Positions 33,757 to 44,859 of a DNA stretch of 64,000 nt are shown piece by piece. This DNA comes from Mesocentrotus franciscanus (Eukaryota > Echinodermata > Echinoidea > Camarodonta > Strongylocentrotidae). Under the pieces are notes generated by a model. The model saw only the letters and a program-made list of their open reading frames with translations. It did not search any database and had not been told where the DNA came from. How positions within the stretch are numbered: position 1 is the stretch's first letter; every line of letters starts with the position of its first letter. The stretch lies in the NCBI GenBank assembly GCA_037976565.1, contig CP137670.1, positions 12,734,600 to 12,798,599 on the forward strand, read 5' to 3'. The position numbers were made by a program, and so were the translations under genes.

Positions 33757-33960
33757 CAGTGGCGTTATGATCAAAAACCTTTAAGGGGGGGCAGAACAAA
33801 ATCCGCTTTATAAAAACGTATAATAACAAAAAAGTGAGAAAAAACCGGAAGATCATCATTTCAGCAACATCTGTAAATCACTTGAATCGAATTTGAAATA
33901 AACCACGTTTGAATTTTATTTTGGGGCAACTATTCCCCCCCCCCCAGCAGCTCGCCATTG
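33757..33960. mobile_element. 204-bp hAT-type MITE with perfect 8-bp target duplication
   Basis: Starts CAGTGGCG and ends CGCCATTG (short inverted repeats). TTTAATAG flanks it at 33749-33756 and 33961-33968. An 8-bp duplication with CA[G/A]TGG-type ends is the hallmark of hAT elements. Non-coding interior with G/C homopolymers near both ends. Confidence 0.85.
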
Positions 33961-33968
33961 TTTAATAG

Positions 33969-34370
33969 GCATCTCCATCTCCGTTCTTAATAATTGTGTA
34001 TATCATAATTATTTTATAATGAGTGCGAAATCACTGAATTCAGGTTTGAAATTATTAGTGTTGATCTTTTGTGGTAAGTTAAACTCTGCAACTGTAGTTG
34101 AGGTCGTTGACAATAAACAAGCCGAAGACTTCGACGGGAACTTGTGAAGTTCTAGATTCGGCTGCTTTAATAAGATTAATCTTCTATATCAACATTGAAT
34201 CCGTCTTGATTACAACACAGATTCCTTGATTCCTTAATTCCGTGAAAACTGTAATCAAAATATACAATGAAAGGGTCATAAGTACATGAACATGCTAGAA
34301 ACATTTCTGAGAATATTTGATCTTCTAATATATCCGTAAGTTCTATTAAGCTTGAACAAGTTATAGGTGT
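33969..34370. other. No recognisable gene
   Basis: Nothing recognised beyond AT-rich sequence. Confidence 0.4.
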
Positions 34371-34371
34371 A

Positions 34372-34560
34372 CCTATCTATCTATCAGGCTATAGTTCATC
34401 CAGACGTTGGACATTGCCCTCCTCATAACATTTCCATTCTCTTCTGTCTCTAGTTGTCCTAGTCCAAGCGGCCGTTCCCATGTATGATGTTAGGTCATCT
34501 CTCCATCTTCTCTTCTGCCTTCCTCTTCTTCTCTTTCCCGTATTAAACCCAAGATTATAA
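34372..34560 (-). pseudogene. LINE ORF2 C-terminal fragment
   Basis: The minus strand gives KRRRGRQKRRWRDDLTSYMG, TAAWTRTTRDRREWKCYEEG, then NVQRLDEL and a stop. The G(R)xxxRWRDDL..W.R.A(T)RDRxxW block is the usual last segment of RTE-like and related LINE proteins. Nothing upstream of it remains. Confidence 0.65.
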
Positions 34561-34569
34561 TAATCCCTT

Positions 34570-35490
34570 TCAAACTGCCATGCTTCATGTCATGATGCAT
34601 GTACATGTGCATTATACGACAGTTTTCATCTTAGAATGCAATGTGTACAACAATAAATCAAATCAACGTTCTTTGAGTCTGACTCAGAAATACTTTGCAA
34701 ACTGTCTAAACATTACATAAAAATACTACAAAGGTACATGGTACATATGGCATTCAACTTGACCAAACTATGCATTCTATCTTAGGACAACATGATTGAC
34801 TGCTGAACTTTATCCAGCGTTTAAAGGTGTTATTTTTCACCAAATCATACACTAAATTAATTCATATCATCATACAATCCTGTTCTTATATATTGACTCC
34901 GACTCTGGAGCTTAATAGCCCTTACACTAGTCTAATATGTTACAGTCAAATTATGTTTGCTAATTTGCTTACATACATAATATACACAAGTGCAATGCAT
35001 TGAGGCACATAGTCATTGCCTATATTACTGTATTACTTTTGTGCAATGTTCATTGAGGTAAGACCAAAATAAATTAACTTCTTTCAGGCTTATAATTTGA
35101 CATTGAATACGTATGGATCGACTTAAAGCTACCCCATAATCCAGGATGCTCTGGATGCAAGGAAATTTGGACCTTAACAACAATCTGAAGTCATGATGTT
35201 TTTTCTCATCACTTCAGTTGGCCACTAGATGGCGTTATCACAATTTAGAACTTAAGGTTTCAGTACTTGACTGTACATGTCAATCATAGTTCTAACCTTT
35301 GACTTCGAGGGAAAATAATTAACATACACACAATAGATTCTTCGTGACCTGTTCTTTCGGTTTACATAAATGAATATTAGCACATTTCAAACAACTTTCA
35401 TAACAAACTCAGAAACCGAAACTTTATTAGACCAAAATACTATTTGTAATCTCTAAACTTCACCTAATTATAATACTTAATCATTATTTA
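34570..35490. other. No recognisable gene
   Basis: AT-rich; no repeat structure or ORF worth reporting. Confidence 0.4.
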
Positions 35491-35493
35491 TTG

Positions 35494-35781
35494 TTAAAGT
35501 AGAAACGGGTTCAAATACAATTTTATATTAATGGAAAGCTTATGACCTAAAGAAAGTGAAAAGTGTCATATCTTTTCCCTAAAAAAACATATGTGACCAC
35601 AATCAGACATTTAACTTTGAATCTTGGCATCCCCCTCATAAACAAAACCGAAATCATACACATTGGGCGGTTTCGATGATGACGTAGGCGATTGGGGTCA
35701 GATTGGGGTAATTACTTCCGCATTCACACAACACTGTACGTATCACACACGCTAGAGTATTTGAATCCGTTTCTACTTTAA
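35494..35781. mobile_element. MITE flanked by TTAA (piggyBac/Kolobok-like target)
   Basis: TTAA-AGTAGAAACGGGTTCAAATAC at the left and GTATTTGAATCCGTTTCTACT-TTAA at the right form 21-bp inverted repeats with one mismatch. The TTAA flanks (35494-35497, 35778-35781) match the target site of piggyBac and Kolobok elements. The interior includes GATGACGTAGGCGATTGGGG. A related left end occurs near 55382. Confidence 0.75.
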
Positions 35782-35799
35782 CTATACTCGGCAAAAAAT

Positions 35800-36990
35800 A
35801 AAGCGTTAAGATTTTCAAAGAAATATTGGAATATAAATTTATATCTCATGTATCAAAATAAACATAATGTAATTTTCTTTAAGATTGTATGCAATTGGAA
35901 TAAAACCATTTATGCATGAGTGAGCATGGCCATTTAACAATAAATGAGTTCCTGAAAGAAAATTGCAAGAATGGGCCATCTGGCCATTAAAATGTTGATC
36001 CTATGGCTCGTCCAAGATCTTGGGTGAAAGGAAAGGCATCTTGACCTTGCTTGTCAAAACCATGCAGTCCTTAGACTACAGTTGACATCCAGTGCTCAAT
36101 CCCCTTCATTTTTTCTCACTCTTTTTTTTCAATATTGATCAATAATGCCTTACAGATGCACATGCTCATTGATATTTAAATGGCTACTTCCTTTGGGGGG
36201 GGGGGCAAGTTTCTTGCCTTGTAATCATACCTTCTAACCGTTAAATGAATGTGCCCATCAAAGCGTGGTATTGGTAGAGTATAGGGGGGTGGGGTAAGAG
36301 CACATTTTTGTTTGGGAGGGGGGGGGTCCAGTTTTTGAGGAAAAATTTCGTAACGACTCAGCCGGTAGAGTACCAACTTGATATTTTTAATTATATTCTA
36401 TCGATGGTTTATATCAAAGTTTTGAAGAAAAAAAGACTGTCCACTTTATATTTTTGCTGAATGTATTGTTAGAGTATCTTCTTTTTCGTTGATTTGATGT
36501 ATACATGTTATTATATTTTATCGATGGTTTATATCAAAGTTGTGAACAACAAAGACTGTCCACTTCTATTTTTGATGAGTATTAACCATTGTGACAATAT
36601 AATCGTGATCAACATTGATATGTGATCATGTATATTTCCTAATAACATGGATATTTACGTGGTGGTTTATAATTTCCTGCTTAATTCCTGAGATTCATTT
36701 GCCATCCTATGATTTCAAAAAGGGAAAAAAATCTCTGCCTACAGGAACACCATTATCGTGTATCAAGCCGCCGTCAATAGAGGGCCAAATCCAGTGGATG
36801 ATCAGTATTTGCAAAAGCATTCAAAGCTCATTAACCTGATTGCAGTTTATAAATTGATCGTCAACAGACTGATATCTTCTAATAAATGAAATGGCAACGG
36901 CAGCACCAGCAGCAGCAGCAGCCAGGGTTGGCGAAATCTGTGTTAAGGAGGTCTCAGAAATCGTAAAAACTATGGACGACAATCTCTTGG
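35800..36990. other. No gene; poly-G tracts
   Basis: G-runs at about 36195-36206 and 36318-36326. TTATCGATGGTTTATATCAAAGTT-like sequence occurs twice (about 36397 and 36518), a short direct repeat of roughly 60 bp. ORFs have no support. Confidence 0.45.
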
Positions 36991-37285
36991 GATCCTCTAA
37001 ACCAGGGGTGGCCAACCTTTTAAAGCTCGCGGGCCACAGCTAACTATTAGCATAACTTGGCGGGCCGTAGGTAGTCTTCTCCCCCTACACCATGGGTGGC
37101 CAACCTGCGGCCCGCGGAGCATTGAAAAAAAAATTATAAAAATATCTCATAAATGAAATGCGGCCCGCATAGCAGCGATGAAATAAGGTAAAACATTTAC
37201 ACACAGATATCTCTATTTCCATAATTTGTTTTCATCATTCACAACATATTGACTCCTTACGAGGGTTTAGGGGGTTTAACCCCCC

Positions 37286-39607
37286 TGTTACACCCACAAA
37301 TGTAATAACGCCCACAAATGTAACAACGCCCACAAATGTAATAACACTTTACCCACAAATGTAATAACACCCACAAATGTAATAACACTTTACCCACAAA
37401 TGTAATAATTTCACCCACAAATGTAATAATTTTGAATCACCCACAAATGTAATAATGACTTTACCCACAAATGTAATAAATTTGAAGGGATATTTTGTCG
37501 AATTTGTTCAAAACTAAAACCCTGTAATAAAGCATGGGTATAGCGCGCAGTCTTTACTCCAGACCCGGTTATTTCAAAAATTTAAAAATCTTCAAAACTA
37601 AGACCCCATAATCCTTTTCCTGTGGAATAACATGACAATCGAGCGTAGTCTTTCCTCCAGACCCGGTCATTTCAAAAATAAAAACAATAAAAACAAAACC
37701 AAAAAAATCAAATCTAAGACCCAACAATCCTCCAAACTAAGACCCTGTAATAAAGCATGGGTTTAGAGCGTTGTCTTTACTCCACACCCGGTTATTTCAA
37801 AAATAAAACAAAACAAAACAAAAACCTTTTAAACTAAGACCCCTCCATCTTCCAAATTAAGACCCGGTAATAAAGCATGGGTTTAGAGCGTAGTCTTTAC
37901 TCCAGACCCGTTTAATTTTTTTTTAATCTTCAAAACTAAGACCCCATCATCTTTAGTCATGTGGAATAACATGAGTATTGAACGTAGTCTTTCCTCCAGA
38001 CCCGGTCATTTCAAAAATAAAAACAATAAAAACAAAACAAAAATTCAAATCTAAGACCCAACAATCCTCCAAACTAAGACCCGGTAATAAAGCATGGGTT
38101 TAGAGCGTTGTCTTTACTCATCACCCGGTTATTTCAAAATAAAACAAAACAAAACAAAAACCTTTTAAACTAAGACCCTCCATCTTCCAAATTAAGACCT
38201 GGTAATAAAGCATGGGTTTAGAGCGTAGTCTTTACTCCAGACCCGTTTAATTTTTTTAAATCTTCAAAACTAAGACCCCATCATCTTATTCATGTGGAAT
38301 AACATGAGTATTGAACGTAGTCTTTCCTCTAGACTCGGTTATTTCAAAAACAAAACAAAACAAAAACAAAAACTTTAAAATTAAGACCCACCATCTTCCA
38401 AACTAAGATCCTGTAATAAAGCATGGGTTTAGAGCATAGTTGTTCTTCCAGACCCGGTCATTTAAAAAAATGATATAATATATACAATATTTAAATACAT
38501 TTAAGGTCACTTATTCGATTACTTTTTTCTACGAACATTGAATTCCAGGATATTTGTGGGCGTTAGAATTTTTACATATTAACAAATCGTCGACGGTCAA
38601 CGAACCATCGAATCGGTCCCTCCTCTGTGTGTTATATATATGGACCATTTTGACTGATTTGTCAGTTCGTGTGACCGCCGACCAATCATTTATTTGTGAC
38701 GTGTTGTATCCACATATGTTATAATGTAATTTATTTTTAAATGAAAAAAGAGGAATAAAATGGTGGGACTTAGTTTCGAAGATTTGTTTAAATTTCTTTT
38801 TCTTTTGAAATAACCGGGTCTGGAGGAAAGACTACGCTCTATACCCATGTTATTCCACAGGAAAAGGATGGGGAGGTCTTAGTTTGAAGATTTTTTTTTA
38901 AATAACCGAGTCTGAAGTAAAGACTACGCTCTAATCCCATACTTTATTACCGGGTCTTAATTTGGAGGATTGTTGGGTCTTAGATTTGAATTTTTGTTTT
39001 GTTTTTTATTGTTTTTTTATTTTTGAAATGTCCGGGTCTGGAGGAAAGACTACGCTCGATTGTTATGTTATTCCACAGGAAAATGATTATGGGGTCTGTT
39101 TTTTAATTTTTTGAAATAACCGGGTCTGGAGTAAAGACTGCGCGCTATACCCATGCTTTATTACAGGGTTTTAGTTTTGAACAAATTCGACAAAATATCC
39201 CTTCAAATTTATTACATTTGTGGGTAAAGTCATTATTACATTTGTGGGTGATTCAAAATTATTACATTTGTGGGTAAAGTGGTTATTACATTTGTGGGTG
39301 AAATTATTACATTTGTGGGTAAAGTGTTATTACATTTGTGGGTGTTATTACATTTGTGGGTAAAGTGTTATTACATTTGTGGGCGTTGTTACATTTGTGG
39401 GCGTTATTACATTTGTGGGTGTAACAACCACTGACCAAAATTATTACATTTGTGGGTAAAGTGGTTATTACATTTGTGGGTGAAATTATTACATTTGTGG
39501 GTAAAGTGTTATTACATTTGTGGGTGTTATTACATTTGTGGGTAAAGTGTTATTACATTTGTGGGCGTTGTTACATTTGTGGGCGTTATTACATTTGTGG
39601 GTGTAAC
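37286..39607. mobile_element. Foldback element with arrayed terminal inverted repeats
   Basis: Left arm about 37286-38480, right arm about 38797-39607, near-perfect inverted copies over long stretches. The outer part of each arm is an array of CCCACAAATGTAATAA (about 9 copies left, about 18 on the right as ATTACATTTGTGGG); the extra right copies come from a tandem duplication (about 39255-39427 repeated at 39437-39607). The inner part alternates units containing AAACTAAGACCC, AATAAAGCATGGGT, AGTCTTTACTCCAGACCCGG. The centre (38481-38796) holds no ORF. Confidence 0.85.
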
Positions 39608-39617
39608 ACCCCCTTGG

Positions 39618-39860
39618 GCTGCCAAGTAAAAAGTGATGTGCATATTGAGAAGATATTCATCTCATCTGGTAACTTAACAAAACACATGATAACTCTGGAT
39701 ATAACTGTGTATTAAACTGTTACTTGATTTAAAAAGACGTTATCATGCACTGCTTTTTATGGTCTCCATTGTGTTAGTAGATGCCAGGAAAACATCACTT
39801 ACGGGGTTCAAAATAGCAACAACAAAAATCGCTCTGCATCGTCATCGGGTCAACCCCTTA
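39618..39860 (+). repeat. Second copy of the zinc-finger-bearing repeat
   Basis: GAGAAGATATTCATCTCATC through GATATAACTGTGTATTAAAC parallels 17070-17140, and a single 177-bp-type unit follows (39716-39860). The TGEKPF part is replaced by diverged sequence, so no zinc finger can fold. Followed by AAAGCTGGATCCGCCCCTG, a hAT-like end. Confidence 0.75.
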
Positions 39861-39988
39861 GCAAAAAGCTGGATCCGCCCCTGAATATACAAATGTTGTG
39901 AATCGAGAAATATGTTTGCAAAATTGCAGGTGTGTACACGTATTGCATGAGTGTGTAGGGGGAGAAGACTACCTACGGCCCGCCAAGT

Positions 39989-40508
39989 ACTTGGACTGTT
40001 CCTAAGGAACTTAGGTTGGACGATTTTAGTTCATCCTACCAATGTTCACAACCTGAATAGCATCACATCCATAAGAACCATATCAACCATCATATATAAA
40101 ACTGTCACTCTGACAAAAAAAGAGCAACATATACAATATTTTTGAGTTAGGATGTCGAGCTATTAGCACGAAGTGCCGGCTTTTAATTCACGGTATGTTC
40201 ACAATACCTGTATTTTCATATTCAAATTAACCGCTACTTACACAGCGGAATTTAAAAATTCTGTCACGCATGCCTGCACAAAGTGAGTGCTCTAAACTTA
40301 TTGACGTATAAACAACATTTGAAAGCTATGCTTTGTAACGCTGGCAAATACATATAATGCTCGAACTTAATGCGATGCATTATTCATCAAAGGGCGAAGA
40401 AAGAATTTGCTATATCATTTATTTTCATTCCATATATCATAGATCCAGTCTGTTGAGAGCCAGAAGGGAGTCAAATCTGTGCAAAAGTATCGAAGCTAAC
40501 GCCCTTCT
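39989..40508. other. No recognisable gene
   Basis: Intergenic sequence with no clear structure. Confidence 0.4.
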
Positions 40509-40510
40509 GA

Positions 40511-40655
40511 GCCCTGTTTCATAAAACTTGTTATGAATAACAACTGCCACAGATCTATGACAAATCTACTCCTAGCCAATCAAAGCTTAGGATTTCAGTG
40601 GCTTATAACAATTATTGTATCTTTTTTTTTGACAACAAGTTTTATGAAACAGGGC
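40511..40655. mobile_element. 145-bp MITE with GCCCTGTTTCATAAAACTTG ends
   Basis: GCCCTGTTTCATAAAACTTG at 40511 is inverted as CAAGTTTTATGAAACAGGGC ending about 40654. The interior includes AATCAAAGCTTAGGATTTCA. Non-coding hairpin; ends of this kind recur widely in marine animal genomes. Confidence 0.75.
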
Positions 40656-40669
40656 CCTGGTTCTCAACT

Positions 40670-42300
40670 AGCATAGTGTCAACATAGAGATCTCTTCAAA
40701 ATTATAATGATCGCTCATTCGAAAATGCTAATGATCTGTTACGCGTTGGGCAATAAAGATGCCAGGTCTCACGTACCCGCTCCTTACCAATCATTTGATT
40801 AGAATGTTAGGATGTTATTTTTAAATAAAATATATTGCAAACAATACAGATAATGTAAATACAATAAGCTTGTTGAAAAGGGTAAGTACATTGGGGGTGG
40901 GTGAGGGGGGGGGGTGGAGGGCAAAGGAAACACAATCAACTTTTAAGAATATAAAATATCAATCCAATTCGATACGAGGAGTACAGATATGCATTTATGA
41001 TTCACAGTTCTAATATTTATTTATCAAATAATTATGTGATATGATTTTTTTTCAAGGTTATGCTTGAAAATGAAAAATATATCGAGAAATGCCTACACGA
41101 AATTGAAGTTATACTCATGGGCCTGTAATTACAGGCTGTTCGGTCTTCGGCGACTTTACTATGGTAGACCGATGTATGAACAAATAGTTTTTATCTTATT
41201 TACAAGTTTAAAACGGGAACAGGAAACACATTTAACTTTTAAGAAAGTAATCTCAATCCAATTAAAGACGAGCAGTACAGAAAACATTTCAGATTCTACG
41301 ACATGTACTCCGGTGACATTTGATCCGCGGTTGATATCGGACCTAAAAGCTAATCTTCAGCTGTGGTATGGGAATCGTATTTTGTTAGAAAATTGCTCTG
41401 ATTTATTCTGGATTGTTTTTTTCCTGCAGGAGATTGGTTGTTTGCAGCAGTAAAATAAAGCAACAACGCACAAAAACCTTACTGGGCATTATAATAATTA
41501 CAGCAATACAAATTGGGCGGATGGAAGTTAAAGGTAAAGTTCAGCTCAGGTAAAGGAGAAAATACTATTGATGTCACGAAGATATCTTTGCTTTGCTTCA
41601 ACTTGGTTACCTACAGTTTTTGATGTAGAAGATAGTTCTTCTGTTTTAGCTCATCTATATCTATGTTTATCCTTACACGAAGGGCAAGAGGTGGCATATT
41701 CGGAACAGTAAGTGTGGTCAACTAAGTAGTTGTCTTCTGATTCTGGTTGAACTTGTGGATCTTCTAAAAGATTAATAATTTCTGGGACTTCCTCCGGCAG
41801 AATGTCAAAAAATCCGTAGAAAATACTTTACCGATGATCAGATTCCAAGTAAAGTTTATTATACAGAACCGATTCCGACGTTCAGAAATAATTTTCGGGG
41901 ACTCATGTGATCATTCACAACGGAAAGGCTAGTACAGCGCACAAACAAAATCACAGTAGGGCCTATGTTGCTCTCTCAGCTCTCTTTATGTTCAACTGAC
42001 CTTTGGAAAAGTTCGTTCCCCAATTTGCCGCATGCGCAGTATGCAATTACGAACTCGCGTATTCCCCAAAGATTCTCCTACCGCAAGATGCATGCGTAAT
42101 TCTTGTGTACATAATGAATAAACTAGTGTGTGAGCGGGGGCGCACGTCGTTATTGTTGAAGGTTTATTTCCTTTTTGGCCACTGCCTTCCTCACTTTTTA
42201 TTTTTCATCTTATATATTGTCAAACATTTGTCTGTTGATATATATTGTTTTAATCTGTTGATCTCTTGAGGATAAATAAATAAACTTGAAACTTGAACAG
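40670..42300. other. No convincing gene; internal dispersed repeat
   Basis: 40928-40998 and 41222-41290 are diverged direct copies (ACTTTTAAGAA..CAATCCAATT..AGTACAG). A 129-codon ORF at 41064-41453 runs across the second copy and is not trusted. A GCATGCGCAGTATG site is near 42031. GAGGATAAATAAATAAACTT near 42268 looks like a LINE tail. Confidence 0.4.
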
Positions 42301-42345
42301 CGAAGGCAGTTAACTAGGACTCGAACCCTGGCCCTTCTCATCTCT
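42300..42345 (-). mobile_element. tRNA-like B-box remnant (SINE head)
   Basis: Minus strand carries CCAGGGTTCGAGTCCTAG with a perfect B box GGTTCGAGTCC (42317-42327), directly after a LINE-like tail. No cloverleaf or A box could be completed, so it is a SINE head fragment and not a tRNA gene. Confidence 0.4.
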
Positions 42346-42573
42346 AGTCTTGTGTTTAACCTATTTTACATAACGTTTGGTGAATGGGTTATAGTCAGCC
42401 ATGTATGAACTAGTTATAATAAAAATCCATAAAACGCCAGTATGTTTCAAGTTTCCCAGGAAGAGATGATATAGTAAAATGAGGCCAAGTCGTTTGACCA
42501 GGTTTGAACTTCCTTCTTTTTTCTTTTTTTTAGGAATGAAGACTAAAGATGTTATCCTTGTGATATTCAAATA

Positions 42574-42627
<54 letters not shown>

Positions 42628-43500
42628 ATTTCTTAGTGTATAGGACAATAACGTATTAAGTAATCCGAAAATGATTTCTATGGAACAGATAGTATGGTTC
42701 TGAAAATGCCCTTAAGTTGATGTTTTGAAAATCGTTGCGATCGTATTAAATATGCCTTTTGGTTATGCCCCGGCAGCGAATCTAAACCTCAACGGCACCT
42801 GCAATATGATACTTTTTTCGATTTACTCTTTACGTACAGGCGAATCATTTGCGATTACAACTCATGGAACAGCATTAAGATCATGATTTCAAAAGCGGTT
42901 TCCCTGTTTAAATTGCCAAATTATGTTCCTGTACAAAATGAAATATGAAGGAATTAAAAATAAAAGATTATCCACATCTCATCTCTAGTCTTGTGTTTAA
43001 CCCATTATGCTTTTGGTTAATGGTTGATAATTAGTAATGCATGAACTAGTTATCACATAAATCCATAAAACGCCAGGCTATTTCAAGTTTCCCAGGAAGA
43101 GATGATATAGCAAAATGAGGCCAATTTGTTTGACGAGGTTTGAACAACCGATTTTTTTTTAGGGATAATAATAATAATAATGGTGGCTTCTTATAAAGCG
43201 CACATGTCCGTCACGTTGTGATGACGCTCCTGGCGCTGCCCCGATTATTACCCTGGCTTTAGCAAGGCAGCCACTGCGGCGCTCTAGCATTTCAAGGAAT
43301 TAATTCCTGCCAGGTACCCATTTACATCACCTGGGTTGAGTGTGGCAAATGTAGATCAATGTCTTGCCAAAGGACATTAGTGCCGCGGCGGGACTCGAAC
43401 CGCGGACCTTAAGATCGACAGTCCGTAGATGTAGACTAAAGATGTTATCCTCTTGTAATATTCAAAAAAGCTATATATATATTTTCTTACTTTATTGTAT
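42333..43500. repeat. Diverged tandem duplication (42333-42670 and 42975-43500)
   Basis: Both copies begin CATCTCTAGTCTTGTGTTTA and share CCATAAAACGCCAG, TTTCAAGTTTCCCAGGAAGA and GACTAAAGATGTTATCC. The first carries a long TA microsatellite (about 42575-42625); the second carries the SINE at 43164-43436. Between them, 42828-42962 is a further repeat with a copy at about 55173-55290. Confidence 0.75.
43164..43436 (-). mobile_element. tRNA-derived SINE, minus strand, 5'-truncated
   Basis: The B box GGTTCGAGTCC is at 43401-43391 on the minus strand, then CACTAATGTCCTTTGGCAAG, ACCCAGGTGATGTAAATGGG and an (ATT)n tail at 43165-43181. The A box is not evident. The empty allele is effectively present in the duplicate block (AGGAATGAAGACTAAAG near 42532), giving a short GAT(G) duplication at the borders. 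Confidence 0.7.
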
Positions 43501-43509
43501 AGGACTATT

Positions 43510-44360
43510 ATAACCTTCAGTTTGTTTTATTTGCTGAATTTCTGGTGACGGTTGCTTAGCAAGTGCTTAAAAAATGCAATATATATTTTACATACCCAAT
43601 AAATAATCTCAAGAAAGGTGATAATCTATTATCATTAAAACCTTTAACACTTGTTTTTATTCCAAACATAATCTAATATTATAATTTCTTTGTTTGCTTT
43701 TAGATATCTAATCAATTGGTCTGCTCCAATAGATGGGCATGTCACAACACGATTCCTTATCGTCACGAAAAGTTCAGTGACAGCTTAATGCACTCAATTT
43801 GCTTTGTAGAGCTCTGAGATGTATTTATTATATTTTTGCTACTGTGATGATGGTTATAGGATGAGTATACGAAAAATTACATAGAAACCAGACGAACCAT
43901 TACATATAGGGACAATCTATCACCTTTTTTTGGTTACAATTCCTCTTTTATTTCTGATTTCCATGCATAGACGAGATAGTGAAAAAGTCGTTGGAGAGAA
44001 GAAATATTTTGTGTATTTACAAACGTCGGTGAACATTGTGATTAGGTCATGGTCTTTCTTTTTGATAATAAAGCCGATTAGATACAATACGGGTTCGGCA
44101 CTGTCCAAACGATATAGAAAAAACGGTAATAGTGAGGAACAATTAAAATGAACTACCTTCTATTTCGCAATAATTATCGAACGTTCGTAAATAACCTTTT
44201 GTAATAATAAGTGATGGATAAAGATTGTTTGAAAAGTAAACATTATTCGGGTTTTGTGAGACCCTTGGCCGAGCATGAGTTAAATGTATTACAATATCAC
44301 ACGTTGTCACGTTTTATCAACGTCTCAAAGTCCATTTTTGTTCTCGATCACTTGGTTTTC
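43510..44360. other. No recognisable gene
   Basis: Overlapping ORFs on both strands near 43920-44150 have no family resemblance. This is upstream sequence of the TATA-box gene. Confidence 0.4.
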
Positions 44361-44364
44361 TCAG

Positions 44365-44401
44365 TATAAAACTGAGCAACTCGGAGATCAAGAACAGTTC
44401 A
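44365..44401 (+). promoter_or_regulatory. TATA box and initiator-like core promoter
   Basis: TATAAAA at 44365-44371 and TTCACTTT at 44398-44405, matching the YYANWYY initiator with its A at 44401, about 36 bases downstream. Spacing is slightly long but workable; an alternative start near 44390 is also plausible. The nearest convincing start codon is at 44458. Confidence 0.5.
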
Positions 44402-44410
44402 CTTTGTCGC

Positions 44411-44440
44411 ATGCACCGTGTATTGATAGCATTCATCTAG
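44411..44440 (+). promoter_or_regulatory. Nine-codon upstream ORF
   Basis: ATG CAC CGT .. ATC TAG lies wholly within the presumed 5' leader, 17 bases before the main start. Short upstream ORFs usually lower translation of the main ORF; no effect can be shown from sequence. Confidence 0.35.
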
Positions 44441-44457
44441 TTAACATTAAGGGCAAT

Positions 44458-44856
44458 ATGGCAAAAAAAGTAGCTGTCGACGTGAGTGTATCGGACATTC
44501 TTCAAATTGCCGAAGCTATTAAATCGAGTGGTCGAGTGGGCCAGCAACACAACACTCATATCGCAAATGCTACATCAGCACCCGTCATGGTTCTCCTCAC
44601 CCATTCCAAGGGTGGAATGAACAAAACGGTCATCGAAAACGGAGCTTATATTGGCTTCCCGACACCCCATGGATCCGTGACGGCGTATGCCATCAAACAT
44701 CGAAATGGCAGTTTTGGAATGGTAGCCGATTCCCGGATTAGTGATGATTCTGATCGTAGTTTCATTGTCAAAGAAGCATCCACGGGGCATCTTGTATTCG
44801 TTCATTCAAAATACGGAGCAAGTGTCTGGACAGAAGATACAGAAATGCGCCGTTAG
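44458..44856 (+). CDS. Unrecognised small protein (132 aa), intact
   Basis: Starts MAKKVAVDVSVSDILQIAEA. The frame is open further upstream to 44284, but the TATA box at 44365 and the context CAATATGG favour the start at 44458. An N-terminal helix (residues about 9-23) is followed by alternating beta-like segments: HIANATSAPVMVLLTH, KTVIENGAYIGFP, GSVTAYAIKHRNGSFGMVAD, RSFIVKEASTGHLVFVHSKY, ASVWTEDTEMRR. No signal peptide or membrane segment, so probably cytosolic, a compact beta-rich domain. Single exon; a possible 3' intron (TAG|GTAACACC at about 44859 to TTTTATTTTACAG near 45712) would lie in the 3' UTR. I do not recognise the family. Confidence 0.6.
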   Translation: MAKKVAVDVSVSDILQIAEAIKSSGRVGQQHNTHIANATSAPVMVLLTHSKGGMNKTVIENGAYIGFPTPHGSVTAYAIKHRNGSFGMVADSRISDDSDRSFIVKEASTGHLVFVHSKYGASVWTEDTEMRR

Positions 44857-44859
44857 ATA

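Larger units (their letters stand above)
37003..39988. mobile_element. Nested composite bounded by a 36-bp inverted repeat, hAT-like left end
   Basis: Left end CAGGGGTGGCCAACCTTTTA resembles hAT MITE ends. Bases 37055-37090 are perfectly inverted at 39953-39988 (inner sequence CCGTAGGTAGTCTTCTCCCC). The right end is truncated before the terminal CAGGGGTGG sequence would be reached. Inside lie a second GGGTGGCCAACCTGCGGCCC sequence (37094), the foldback element (37286-39607) and a zinc-finger/177-bp repeat copy with a hAT-like right end TGGATCCGCCCCTG (about 39870-39883). The insertion order is inferred. Confidence 0.6.

Noticed and set aside
39452..39715. 87-codon ORF with Cys and Gly repeats
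   Set aside because: Reads through the ACATTTGTGGGT array of the foldback element into the zinc-finger relic; not a gene.
41064..41453. 129-codon ORF
   Set aside because: It overlaps a dispersed repeat that also occurs at 40928-40998, and shows no domain, splice context or promoter. It cannot be excluded but is not supported.
42317..42327. Possible tRNA gene because of a perfect B box
   Set aside because: No A box, anticodon stem or acceptor pairing could be found; it is a SINE fragment.
43920..44151. Overlapping ORFs on both strands just upstream of the TATA-box gene
   Set aside because: Mutually antisense, no homology, and located in probable promoter-flanking sequence.
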